DNA of 53,611 nucleotides. Origin: Muribaculaceae bacterium. GTDB lineage: Bacteria; Bacteroidota; Bacteroidia; Bacteroidales; Muribaculaceae. Within the stretch, counting starts at the first letter, position 1; the number at the start of each line of letters is the position of its first letter. A program made the position numbers and the translations under genes. The notes below the pieces were generated by a model that was not told the origin of the DNA, did no database searches, and worked only from the letters and a program-made list of their open reading frames with translations. The stretch is taken from positions 1 through 53,611 of the forward strand of contig VSPM01000009.1 of assembly GCA_009775365.1 (NCBI GenBank). Reading direction: 5' to 3'. This document shows positions 1 to 8,029 of this stretch, one piece after another.

Positions 1-6
1 CAAATT

Positions 7-31
7 TACCCGATTCGTACTGAATCGGGTA
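7..31. terminator. Hairpin, probable terminator
   Basis: A perfect 10-bp stem (TACCCGATTC at 7-16 against 22-31) with a 5-nt loop. It lies 60 bp beyond the end of the coiled-coil protein gene at 91-1569 and could end that minus-strand transcript. The window is cut here, so the U tract and the neighbouring gene cannot be judged. Confidence 0.5.
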
Positions 32-90
32 AGGGGGCTTTTGTCGTTATTTTGTGCTTAAATGAAAGAGCCGTGTGTAATGCAGCAGGA

Positions 91-1569
91 TTATTCAAAA
101 TGAATCTTGGCTTTGCGTATCACTTTCCAGCATCCGCCCTCAAAAATGGCGGTGCCGGCCGAGTCATTCACAATCTTGTGCATCCCGTCGGTTATGTCGA
201 GGTCAGCTACCACGCACGCCCCTGCAAGCGATTCGCGAGGAGTGAGCATGGCCATTTCCCACACAGTGGGGTCAGCCGCCACTCTGAACGACCCTGCATA
301 GCCGTCGGATGTGTCGAGCCTGAATATAGAGTTGCCAAGGTTGAGCGTGCGATCAGCCCTCACGAATATTCCCTTGGCATTAGCCCTCCCGAGGAATATT
401 GTGCGCAGAGTTGAAGCCGCCTTCTGCTGAGGATGTGCCACAGCCTGTGTTACCTGTGCGGGTTGCGTGGGCGCGGGTTGCGGAACTTCTGCAATCTCCG
501 GTGCCGGTGCCGGCGCCGTGGCCTGAGCCTGAGCAACAGCCGCCGCCGCTGCTGCGTGCGCCTGTTCGGCGGCAGACATCTTTGCCTCCATCTCCGCTAT
601 TTTTCTCAGATATTCATTGACGCGGCAGCGCAATGACGCCGATTCGGCGGTCACAGCCTCGAGTTTTGACTTCAGAGAAAAATTCTGGGCGTTTACGTCC
701 TCTAATTTTTTCGACAGCGAGCGAATCTCATCGTTTTTAGAAGTGAGAGTTGCTGCAAATTTCTCTCTCAGCGCATTTGTGTCGGCAGATTCTGCCGGCG
801 ATTCAGGGTGCTGTGCAACCCTGCGGGTCGCGTCTGTGACCGCCTCTTCATTTTTCTTCATCACATTGGATGCGAACACTACGAGAGCGACAACAACGGC
901 TACAAGCACACACAATATTAATATATATACCCATGTGTGGTTGTTGGCCTTTTTAATCTGCGGCTCCGAGTCGAGGGCGTTAAGATTGTCGATTGCCTGA
1001 GCAGAAGTCAACGCCGATTCGGTGCTGTCGGCCGGCGCCGGCTCAGCTGCGGGAGTGCCGGCTGAGGCAGAAGCCTCTTGTGCGCTCTTTTCTGCCGCTC
1101 CATCCTTAATCTTGTCATTTTTCTTTACGTCCCCCTTGTCGGCTGCCGGTTTCTTATCGTTCTTTGCCGACTCCTTTTGAGGAGGGGTCACGCTCATGGC
1201 GTTGATGTGCTTCTTGGCACGATTCCTTCCGAGTCGCCCCTTCTCCACAAGCCCCTTGGAAGAGAATGCGGTCACGCCCCAGTATTCCACAAGCTTCTGC
1301 TTGTTCCATGAGGCATAGTCAGAAGGCACAGGGATAGCCTTGAACGCTTTCAGGTTCTCCTTCTCCTTAGGTTTAAGATTTTTTTCGAGCTCCGCCATTG
1401 TTTTCGGGTTCAGCTTGTCGAGATAGCCAGATCCGTCGTTGGCATAGCGCAGGTAGGCTTTTGTGGCGATAGTCCTTGCCTGTTCCATCTCCTTGTCGGT
1501 GACAGCGGAAGCAGTGAACGGCGTGCCTAAAAGGAAAAACAGCGTTAAGATGTAGATGAGTCGTTTCAT
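91..1569 (-). CDS. Coiled-coil membrane protein of unknown function
   Basis: I do not recognise a named family. The 492-residue protein starts with a Sec signal peptide (residues 1-22, ending near ASA). A first region rich in Lys and Ala (about 25-200) is followed by one transmembrane helix near residues 213-236. A heptad-like coiled coil with Ala/Pro-rich spacer follows (about 265-385), and a compact C-terminal globular domain (about 390-492). Signal peptide plus internal helix suggests a periplasmic N-terminal domain and a cytoplasmic coiled coil and C-terminus. A candidate minus-strand -7 box (TACTTTTG) lies at 1649-1656, about 80 bp upstream. The gene stands alone, next to rpoN on the same strand. 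The function is unknown; an envelope scaffold or signalling role is only a guess. Confidence 0.75.
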   Translation of the reverse strand: MKRLIYILTLFFLLGTPFTASAVTDKEMEQARTIATKAYLRYANDGSGYLDKLNPKTMAELEKNLKPKEKENLKAFKAIPVPSDYASWNKQKLVEYWGVTAFSSKGLVEKGRLGRNRAKKHINAMSVTPPQKESAKNDKKPAADKGDVKKNDKIKDGAAEKSAQEASASAGTPAAEPAPADSTESALTSAQAIDNLNALDSEPQIKKANNHTWVYILILCVLVAVVVALVVFASNVMKKNEEAVTDATRRVAQHPESPAESADTNALREKFAATLTSKNDEIRSLSKKLEDVNAQNFSLKSKLEAVTAESASLRCRVNEYLRKIAEMEAKMSAAEQAHAAAAAAVAQAQATAPAPAPEIAEVPQPAPTQPAQVTQAVAHPQQKAASTLRTIFLGRANAKGIFVRADRTLNLGNSIFRLDTSDGYAGSFRVAADPTVWEMAMLTPRESLAGACVVADLDITDGMHKIVNDSAGTAIFEGGCWKVIRKAKIHFE

Positions 1570-1648
1570 TATATTCTTGAATGTTTTCCGGGTCAGGGCA
1601 AAGTCGTGGGAGTGATACGTCTGCTAAGTCCCGAGTGAGTTTGAAGTG

Positions 1649-1656
1649 CAAAAGTA
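1649..1656 (-). promoter_or_regulatory. Candidate -7 box (TACTTTTG)
   Basis: Minus-strand TACTTTTG fits the Bacteroidetes TAnnTTTG -7 element. An imperfect TTTCG lies about 20 bp upstream. It would drive the coiled-coil membrane protein gene at 91-1569. Confidence 0.4.
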
Positions 1657-1709
1657 ATAAAAAATCTGCATCCTTACGAAAGAGAATAATATTTTTTCAG
1701 TGAGGTGTG

Positions 1710-3098
1710 TCACATTTCCTTGCGGAGTCGTGCCACGGGAATACCTTGCCGGTCGCGATACTTTGCCACCGTTCTTCTCGACACGTCATAGCCCCGGGCC
1801 TCCATCTCCAGCCTGATTTTCTCATCGCTCAGAGGGTGCCTCTTGTCTTCCTTCTCCACGAGGGCGGCTATTTCCGCCTCGATCTTGCGGTTGGTGAGCG
1901 CGTCGGAAGGCTCGTCGCCCTCTTCTCCTATAGAGTCGCTGAAAAAGAATCTCAGGGGGAAGACGCCCCACGGCGTGGCCACATATTTATTGTTGGTGGC
2001 CCTTGAGATCACCGACAGGTCAAGCCCCGTGATTGCCGAGATGTCTTTAATCATCATCGGCTTGAGTCGGTAAACGTCTTGCGTCATGAAATAATCGTGT
2101 TGTATTTTCACAATCGCGGTCATCACCGACATCAGGGTCTCCTGCCTTTGCTTCAGGATTCTGATAAAGTCGCGGGCGTCATTATATCGTGATGTAATGA
2201 ACTCCGTCCCCTTCTTCTGCCTCCGTTTGGCCTGTCCCTCCATTTCAGCCACCGCCTCCGAGAACGAGCGGTCTATCTCCAGTTCCGGAATCCTGTTGCT
2301 GAGAGCCACCGAGAGGTTGCCGTCTTCATTCCACACAACCAGGTCAGGCACTATAATATTAGCTGAATCCCTGTCGGTGTTGACAGCCGCACCCGGCTTC
2401 GGATTGAGGCTCAGGATAAGGTCAACGGCCTCTTTCGCTCTTTCGCGGTCAATCTTCAGCCCCGATATGATGCGGTGGGTGTGTTTCATCGTGAAAGCTT
2501 CAAACTGTTTGTCGATGATGTCGATGGCATCGTCGCGCCGCTGCGACTGCGGAAGATGCACGAGCTGCAGGCGAAGGCACTCTCTGAGGTCGGCGGCCCC
2601 CACGCCATACGGCTCAAGATCCTGCACCGTGTCGAGGGCTTCTTTCGCCTCCGTCTCAGTCACGTCAATCCCCGGGCCGAACGCCATGTCGTTGATGAGG
2701 TTGCCGAGTGAGCGACGCAGATAACCGTTGGAGTCGAGGCTCCCCACGATATATTCAGCCGCGGCCAGCACATTTGGCGAGAGATTCCTCTCGGCGAGCT
2801 GTCGCAGCAGAGAGTCGTAAAGATTCTCGCCCAAGTCGGGGGGCGAGAAGTCATAGTTTGCCGACTCGTCGGCCGCCCGTTGCCCGCCGCTGTAGCCATA
2901 GCGGTAGGAGGGCAACTCCAAATCAGCCGGCTCGTTCTCCTCCGCCACTTCGAGCGCCGGATTGTCGTCGAGTTCACGCTCCACGGCTTCTTCAAGTTCG
3001 GGCGTGTTGTATTCCAGCAACTTCACGAAACGAAGCTGCTGAGCCGAAAGCCTCATTGACAGGCGCTGGTCGAGCGACAATGACTGGTTGGATGCCAT
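1710..3098 (-). CDS. rpoN: RNA polymerase sigma-54 factor
   Basis: Sigma-54 binds core RNA polymerase and directs it to -24/-12 promoters that need an AAA+ activator. The 462-residue length is typical. Region I is present at the N-terminus (Gln- and Leu-rich, with the LSAQQLRFVKLLEYNTPELE stretch near residues 17-36). An acidic region II follows (about 45-90), then the core-binding domain (about 95-300). The C-terminal RpoN box, read here as SRRTVAKYRD, sits near residue 440 and contacts the -24 element. The start follows region I closely and no better ATG exists. It is monocistronic between two hypothetical genes. No enhancer-binding activator is in the window. One of the safest calls here. 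Confidence 0.97.
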   Translation of the reverse strand: MASNQSLSLDQRLSMRLSAQQLRFVKLLEYNTPELEEAVERELDDNPALEVAEENEPADLELPSYRYGYSGGQRAADESANYDFSPPDLGENLYDSLLRQLAERNLSPNVLAAAEYIVGSLDSNGYLRRSLGNLINDMAFGPGIDVTETEAKEALDTVQDLEPYGVGAADLRECLRLQLVHLPQSQRRDDAIDIIDKQFEAFTMKHTHRIISGLKIDRERAKEAVDLILSLNPKPGAAVNTDRDSANIIVPDLVVWNEDGNLSVALSNRIPELEIDRSFSEAVAEMEGQAKRRQKKGTEFITSRYNDARDFIRILKQRQETLMSVMTAIVKIQHDYFMTQDVYRLKPMMIKDISAITGLDLSVISRATNNKYVATPWGVFPLRFFFSDSIGEEGDEPSDALTNRKIEAEIAALVEKEDKRHPLSDEKIRLEMEARGYDVSRRTVAKYRDRQGIPVARLRKEM

Positions 3099-3186
3099 TT
3101 TTGCGGTTTTAGACGTGTAGAATAACGGAAATGCACCGCGAAATTAACATAAAATATGGGGAGATTATAAAAAAACGGAGAAAAAA

Positions 3187-3217
3187 TTGTTATTGCCATA
3201 AAAAATGCTTAATTTCG
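3187..3217 (+). promoter_or_regulatory. Candidate promoter of the TPR protein gene
   Basis: TTG at 3187-3189, a 20-bp spacer and TAATTTCG at 3210-3217, one base off the TAnnTTTG consensus. It lies about 150 bp before the ATG at 3369. The rest of the 270-bp gap from 3099 shows no other feature. Confidence 0.45.
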
Positions 3218-3368
3218 CGACTTGAAATCCCAAAGCCCGCATTCGCGGCTTGCGACAGGCTGCCCGGCGCGGCAGGGTCCTGGTCGAGGCCAGAATCAGG
3301 CGCAGAGGCTTTCAAACGAGAATAACAACTTAGTTACCATCATAGACAGTAGCATTTAAACAAAACAA

Positions 3369-4052
3369 ATGGCATCCCAGAACCAACAGCAACAGGATGA
3401 GACCGCGATTGACAAAATGAACTCGCACCTCACATCAGCCGGCGAGAAGGTCGCTAACAATAAGAAAATCATATTTTGGGGCGTAGGCGCTATTCTTGTA
3501 GTGGCTTGCTTCGCTTTGAGTTACATCTTCATATACCGTAACCCTCATGTGAAGGATTCGTTCGAGGCATACAACAAGGTTGAGACCGAGGCCCTTGCCA
3601 ACGACTCTCTTGCAGCGGTGAAATATAAAGAGGTGGCCGACAAATACAAGGGCGACACAGCAGGGAAGCTTGCCGCGCTCAGCGCCGGCGAGGCTCTGTA
3701 TAATGAAGGTAAATATGAAGAGGCTGCCGAATACCTCAAAAGATTCTCATCGAAAGATGAAGTGCTCGAGGCCAACGTCCTTGTTCTCATCGGCGACTGC
3801 TATGTGAACCTCAAGAAATATGACGAGGCGTTAGACTATTATCAGAAATCTGTGCGCAAGGCCAACAGCAATCCTCAGATTGTGCCGAGAGTGCTCCTTA
3901 AAGAGGCTAACATCTACGACGAGCAGAAGAAATATGACATGGCTCTGGGCTGCTATGAGCAAATCAAGTCGGGATATCCTGAATTCCGCCTTGGCAACGG
4001 CCTTGACATCGACGCTTATATCGAGCGCGAGAACGCACGCCTGGCTAAATGA
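3369..4052 (+). CDS. Membrane-anchored tetratricopeptide repeat protein
   Basis: A 227-residue protein with a cytoplasmic Gln-rich N-terminus and one transmembrane helix (about residues 34-54). About four TPR-like helix pairs follow (residues 70-215), with repeated A-x-Y-N/K-x-G-K-Y-E/D-E-A type signatures such as NEGKYEEAAEYL and NLKKYDEALDYY. The layout (one N-terminal helix plus periplasmic TPRs) resembles the YfgM/TPR_21 proteins that assist envelope protein folding, but orthology cannot be shown here. It is monocistronic, followed by a strong hairpin at 4116-4153. Confidence 0.8.
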   Translation: MASQNQQQQDETAIDKMNSHLTSAGEKVANNKKIIFWGVGAILVVACFALSYIFIYRNPHVKDSFEAYNKVETEALANDSLAAVKYKEVADKYKGDTAGKLAALSAGEALYNEGKYEEAAEYLKRFSSKDEVLEANVLVLIGDCYVNLKKYDEALDYYQKSVRKANSNPQIVPRVLLKEANIYDEQKKYDMALGCYEQIKSGYPEFRLGNGLDIDAYIERENARLAK

Positions 4053-4115
4053 CAGACGCGCAACTGACAAAGTATTTTACTCCATAAAATAATAAAACAC
4101 CTTTGCTTATTTTAT

Positions 4116-4153
4116 GAAAAGGGGCGGCGACCTTAGGGTTGACCGCCCTTTTC
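4116..4153. terminator. Terminator between convergent genes
   Basis: A GC-rich hairpin (AAAAGGGGCGG paired with CCGCCCTTTT, a few mismatches in the inner stem). T-rich sequence lies on both sides, so it can serve the TPR gene on the plus strand and the ClC gene that ends at 4208 on the minus strand. Confidence 0.75.
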
Positions 4154-4207
4154 TTGCATTGTTAGTTTGCCTTTTTGGTCGTTTGTTTGCTTGTTTGTCG
4201 GAAGTCG

Positions 4208-5647
4208 TTATTTTGTGCCGTTATGGAATTCGTATTTGTGGATGAACCATTTGAGGTGGAGAATCATCCTCTGGTCGAATCCGGCAAGCCTCGACATGCC
4301 CTTCACGGTGAGATAGGATGTGAACGAGCAGAGGCAGATGGGGAGTATGTATTCGTAAGAGAGCCCGAGGTCGCGCACAATAAAGACGGTCATCAGAGGG
4401 GCTTCTATAGCGCCCGACATAAGCCCGGCCATTCCCAGGAATGCGAAAATCCCTACCGGGAACTCAGTGCCCAGATATTGGTTGCTCATAGTCGCGAATA
4501 AAAATCCGGCAATGCATCCCGAGAAAAGGGTGGGGGCGAAATCACCGGCCACACCGCCGCTGCTGTTGGTGGAGCCTGTGGCGAAACATTTTATGAGCAG
4601 AATCCCTATGGCAGCAGCTATCAGACCCAATTTGCCGAGGTCGAACAATTTAAGCAGGCTGCCGTTATAGATGGCGTCATAATTGCCGTGAATGACATTG
4701 CCAATCACTTCGTAGCCCGCTCCATATAGCGACGGGAACAGCATCAGGGCGGTTCCAACTGCCAAGCCGCCTATGGTGTTGCGCAGAAGCGGGTTCTTTA
4801 TCCGCTTATATATGCTGTCCATGCAGTTTATCACCGAAGAATAATATAGGGAATAGAACCCGCAGAACACTCCTAACAGAATCACCGGGCAATAGAGCGA
4901 GGGCGACAGCGTCTCAATAGGGGTGTAAGGATTATGAAGCGTGCATCCGTGGAGCATGAACACCACTCCGTATGACACTAAGCAGGAGAGCAATACGGCG
5001 ATGAAAGAAATAGTGCCGAGGCTCATTCTCAGCAGTTCCACCGTGAATAGCATCCCGCCTATAGGCGACATGAATATCCCCGATATGCCCGCAGCCGCCC
5101 CGCATCCGATAAGAACCTTCAGCATTTCAGGCTTTAGCCCGAACAGCTGCCCCACATTGCTGCCGATAGCCGCCCCTGTGTAGGCGATTGGACCCTCCGC
5201 ACCTGCCGAGCCGCCGAATCCGAGTGTGATAGAGCCGCCTATGACCGGGGAGAATGTGATGTTGCGTCTCAGCCGGTAGGCTTTCTTGCGCAAGTCTCCC
5301 ATCAGTTGCGCCGCCCCGTGCATAAGGTTGGTGCGGATTATATTGCGGGTGAAGAACCCCGTTATCACAAAGCCGCACACGGGTGTGAGTATCAGCCACC
5401 AGTTGGGCGAGTCCTGCCTGATATGAGGAAGGAAGAAGCCGGACACAAAGCCTATAAGCCATCTGAATATATGCGTGGCCACGCCGGCCAGAAATCCCAC
5501 AATGACTGCGAGCACAATCATGAACACAAAATCCGACATCACCCTCTTTCTCCAGGTTTTGAACCTTATTGTCCATTGCGCGGGGCGAGAAGCTGATGCG
5601 GCCTCGTCGGCGGGGTTGTGGTCATTATGTGGAATCGTGTCTTTCAT
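4208..5647 (-). CDS. ClC-family chloride channel or transporter
   Basis: A 479-residue polytopic membrane protein of the ClC family, which moves Cl- (or other anions) across the inner membrane. Visible signatures are GSAGAEGP, with the gating glutamate at residue 151, and GDFAPTLFSG, the GxFxP anion-site motif. It is the transporter core only; there is no CBS domain. At the place where E. coli ClcA has its internal proton glutamate (the second E of LFIIEEM), this protein reads LFTVELL, with Glu204 followed by Leu205. In the family that position is Glu in Cl-/H+ exchangers and usually Val in channels. The proton-coupling residue therefore seems to be missing, by alignment by eye. The charged N-terminus (about 35 residues) is cytoplasmic. 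Confidence 0.93.
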   Translation of the reverse strand: MKDTIPHNDHNPADEAASASRPAQWTIRFKTWRKRVMSDFVFMIVLAVIVGFLAGVATHIFRWLIGFVSGFFLPHIRQDSPNWWLILTPVCGFVITGFFTRNIIRTNLMHGAAQLMGDLRKKAYRLRRNITFSPVIGGSITLGFGGSAGAEGPIAYTGAAIGSNVGQLFGLKPEMLKVLIGCGAAAGISGIFMSPIGGMLFTVELLRMSLGTISFIAVLLSCLVSYGVVFMLHGCTLHNPYTPIETLSPSLYCPVILLGVFCGFYSLYYSSVINCMDSIYKRIKNPLLRNTIGGLAVGTALMLFPSLYGAGYEVIGNVIHGNYDAIYNGSLLKLFDLGKLGLIAAAIGILLIKCFATGSTNSSGGVAGDFAPTLFSGCIAGFLFATMSNQYLGTEFPVGIFAFLGMAGLMSGAIEAPLMTVFIVRDLGLSYEYILPICLCSFTSYLTVKGMSRLAGFDQRMILHLKWFIHKYEFHNGTK

Positions 5648-5840
5648 AACCTTTCAATGAGAGTGCTGCTCCGCGTGCCGTGGAAGAATGCGGCGCAGAG
5701 TCATAGTTATAACAAATATATCCTTAAATGTGTTAGAGTGTTCCCTTAAATGTTTTAAGAGCGGCGATGATTTGATGAGGCTGTCAAGGCATCATGAGCG
5801 GCTCATCGGGAGCGGCATGGACAAATTTGACGCGGCTGTA

Positions 5841-5880
5841 ATAAAAAAGAAACAGACCTCTTTCACAAGAGATCTGCTTT
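5841..5880 (-). terminator. Rho-independent terminator
   Basis: On the minus strand the arms CAGATCTCT and AGAGGTCTG form a 9-bp stem with one G-U pair and a short loop, followed directly by TTTCTTTTTTAT (plus-strand 5841-5850). It ends whatever minus-strand transcript crosses 5880-6120. Confidence 0.7.
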
Positions 5881-6120
5881 GTGCGAATCAAAATTATTTT
5901 CTACAACCTAACATAAACAATTTATTTAATGTGTATCTTTAGCGTTAATGTCTTTCAATGCTCATACTAACATTAGTCTAACCTAAAAACAATCTTCCTT
6001 AAAAATTTTCACCTATTCTAAAAATAATTTTAATTACCTTATGACTTGTTGGAAGTCCTGATCAACCTGTAATTAATCCCTGTCGAAACCTCAAATGGCG
6101 CAGTGCCGTTTTGAATTCCG
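5842..6120 (-). ncRNA. Candidate structured small RNA or long 3' leader RNA
   Basis: No convincing ORF fills the 660-bp gap 5648-6309. On the minus strand a promoter (TTG, 20 bp, TAATTTTG, 6157-6127) is followed 240-270 nt later by a terminator hairpin with a T run (5880-5841). The interval can fold into several hairpins: CAAA…GGC with GCC…TTTG near 6085-6108, GACTT with AAGTC near 6045-6060, TAATGTT with GACATTA near 5945-5975, and TACA…ATAAA with TTTAT…TGTA near 5900-5935. The region is much more AT-rich than the genes around it. I do not recognise an RNA family; tmRNA, RNase P RNA and SRP RNA motifs are absent. It could also be an untranslated tail of the upstream regulator transcript. Confidence 0.45.
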
Positions 6121-6126
6121 ATGTTG

Positions 6127-6157
6127 CAAAATTAGCATTGCGTTTTTGATATTCCAA
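6127..6157 (-). promoter_or_regulatory. Promoter of the candidate RNA
   Basis: Minus-strand TTG (6157-6155), a 20-bp spacer and TAATTTTG (6134-6127): a full match to the Bacteroidetes sigma-A -33/-7 pattern. It lies downstream of the DUF6377 gene and upstream of no ORF on its strand until the ClC gene. Confidence 0.55.
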
Positions 6158-6309
6158 GCGATATGAGCCTTGAATGAGTTTAAATATAGATAATATAGAA
6201 ATATATTCATTGATAAATAGCATATTATGAAAATATAATATAGACTATATACGAACTGTCATATAGTGAAAAAACGATGAATTTTGCCCGAAAAACAGAG
6301 TAAAACAAC

Positions 6310-7932
6310 TCAGGAACGAGAGTTTTGAAAAAAGTTTTTTGTGTGTTCAAGATTGATTATGTCGTTGTCGAAAGTGTCGCGGTTGACAGCCCTGTTGCGC
6401 ATACGGTTGCGATAAGTGTAGACAGTGTTGACCGAATAATGCAGAATCTGCGCTATCTTTGCGCTCTGGTCAACACCCAGTCTGACGAAGGCATAGATTC
6501 TCAATTCCGGATTGAGCGATTCGTCAGGCTTCAGGATGATTCGTTTTTCCGGAACAAGGAGCGTGTTGATATTGTCTACAAAATTCGGGAAAATGTCGAG
6601 GATGGCCTTGTCGATAAGCTGGTAGAACTCCTCGTTGTCTTCTTCGGTGAATCTTCCCGAACTCACCAGCTTCAAAAGGTCGTCGGTCTGCTTTGCGTTG
6701 ATTTTTCTGATCACAAGTTTCGCCAGCTGGTCGAGCCTTGAAGAATAGTTTGCGCATAGTCCCATGAAGTTTCCTACATAAGCCTCCAGCTTCTTCGACG
6801 ACACAGCAAGTTTCCTCTCCTTCAGGCGCGTGTTGCGGATGTTTCTCAGCAGCACCACAAACAGCACCAGCGCAATCAGCAGCAGCGTCACTGAAATGAT
6901 AAGGTATTCGGCCATCTTATTGCGCGAGTCGTCAATCTGCTTCCGATAGGCGCTGTCGATAATAGGCATGAGCGCGGCGATAGTCACTGTTCTCATTCTC
7001 ATGTTGCCAGTGTTGGCCTCTTCGAGAGCGAAGTTAATAAAGTTAAAAGCGTTGTAGAGGTCCCCCTTCTCGTAAAGCCAGTTTGCGAGTGCCGGAAGCG
7101 CGATACCCTCCTTCACACACCCTTTAATGTCGCTCTCCGCCGACAGCGCCAGACACTTTGCAAAATTTCTGAAGTCACCCTTGTGCTTATATACCTCCGC
7201 GAGCTGATATGAGGCCATGCCATAGAGGTTGCTCTCCTGCGGATGATTGTCTACGATTTCCTGCAGATGCTTCCGGGCGTTGTCCCATCGTCCCTCCGCC
7301 ACAAGGCGCTCCGCATTAATGAAACGCCGGAAAGGGTCGGTAGGCGGCAGGTGGCGCAGCAGGCTGTCGTCACATTCTATATACCGGCTTCTGAAAATGT
7401 CGGCAAACTCCCCCTCCTCGGTGGCGAAGGCGAACATGTAGGAGTTGAGCATACGGGCAGTTTTCCAGAATTCAATCTTCACGCCGATGTCGTGCATCAT
7501 AGGTCTGAGAGAATCGAGCCTCTGTGTGGCCAGCGTGAAAAGCCCGGCGGTGCTCAGAGCGTTTATAAGCGAGAGCCGGCTCCTGATGCGCAGGTTCTCC
7601 GGAGAGTCGGCGGCTGCCTCGTTCACACCCATTTTGGCGTAAAATATAGCCGAGTCGGTGTTGACCTGCCTGTAGATAGACGCCACTTTAATGATTGACT
7701 CCAGCCTAATGTCGCCGCGCGGAGAATTGAAAATAACCGTCTTGAGCGAATCTAAGAGAGCATTCTTTTTTGCGGCATAGAGAGGCGCCTTCTCGATGGC
7801 GAGATTCACGGCGGCCACCGCCTCTGCCGGAATGTCGGCCGACACTGCTGAAAGCTTCTTTTGACCCGAACAGGCGCCAGCGGAGAGGAGCGCGAAGCAT
7901 AGAATAATGAAAAGGGGGATTATCTTTTTCAT
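6310..7932 (-). CDS. DUF6377-type TPR membrane transcription regulator
   Basis: A 540-residue Bacteroidetes one-component regulator. It has an N-terminal signal with a possible lipobox Cys at residue 21. A helical TPR-like sensor region follows (about 45-325) and a transmembrane helix at about 340-362. A cytoplasmic coiled linker and a C-terminal DUF6377 region complete it, with a LuxR-like helix-turn-helix (ILHYSVNTVYTYRNRMRNRA, near residues 500-520). The family is thought to sense a periplasmic or cytoplasmic state and regulate polysaccharide or surface genes; no target is shown here. It stands alone between a candidate RNA and the divergent M16 peptidase gene. Divergent -7 boxes lie within 7972-7999. 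Confidence 0.85.
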   Translation of the reverse strand: MKKIIPLFIILCFALLSAGACSGQKKLSAVSADIPAEAVAAVNLAIEKAPLYAAKKNALLDSLKTVIFNSPRGDIRLESIIKVASIYRQVNTDSAIFYAKMGVNEAAADSPENLRIRSRLSLINALSTAGLFTLATQRLDSLRPMMHDIGVKIEFWKTARMLNSYMFAFATEEGEFADIFRSRYIECDDSLLRHLPPTDPFRRFINAERLVAEGRWDNARKHLQEIVDNHPQESNLYGMASYQLAEVYKHKGDFRNFAKCLALSAESDIKGCVKEGIALPALANWLYEKGDLYNAFNFINFALEEANTGNMRMRTVTIAALMPIIDSAYRKQIDDSRNKMAEYLIISVTLLLIALVLFVVLLRNIRNTRLKERKLAVSSKKLEAYVGNFMGLCANYSSRLDQLAKLVIRKINAKQTDDLLKLVSSGRFTEEDNEEFYQLIDKAILDIFPNFVDNINTLLVPEKRIILKPDESLNPELRIYAFVRLGVDQSAKIAQILHYSVNTVYTYRNRMRNRAVNRDTFDNDIINLEHTKNFFQNSRS

Positions 7933-7971
7933 TTATTGGTGAATGTGTTGTGGAAAAGGTGATATATAACG

Positions 7972-7999
7972 CAAAATTACGGAAATTTTATTAATTTTG
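7972..7999. promoter_or_regulatory. Back-to-back -7 boxes of two divergent genes
   Basis: A minus-strand TAATTTTG (7979-7972) faces the DUF6377 gene and a plus-strand TAATTTTG (7992-7999) faces the M16 peptidase gene. The two boxes are 12 bp apart, so two polymerases could not bind at once. Neither has a clear -33 box. Confidence 0.45.
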
Positions 8000-8029
8000 C
8001 ACGCGAAAAATAGGGAAAATAGATAAGCG

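Noticed and set aside
3131..3325. A 64-codon frame between rpoN and the TPR gene
   Set aside because: It overlaps the candidate promoter of the TPR gene and has no family-like sequence.
5688..5942. An 84-codon plus-strand frame in the 660-bp gap
   Set aside because: No start context, an odd composition, and it overlaps the terminator of the candidate RNA on the other strand.
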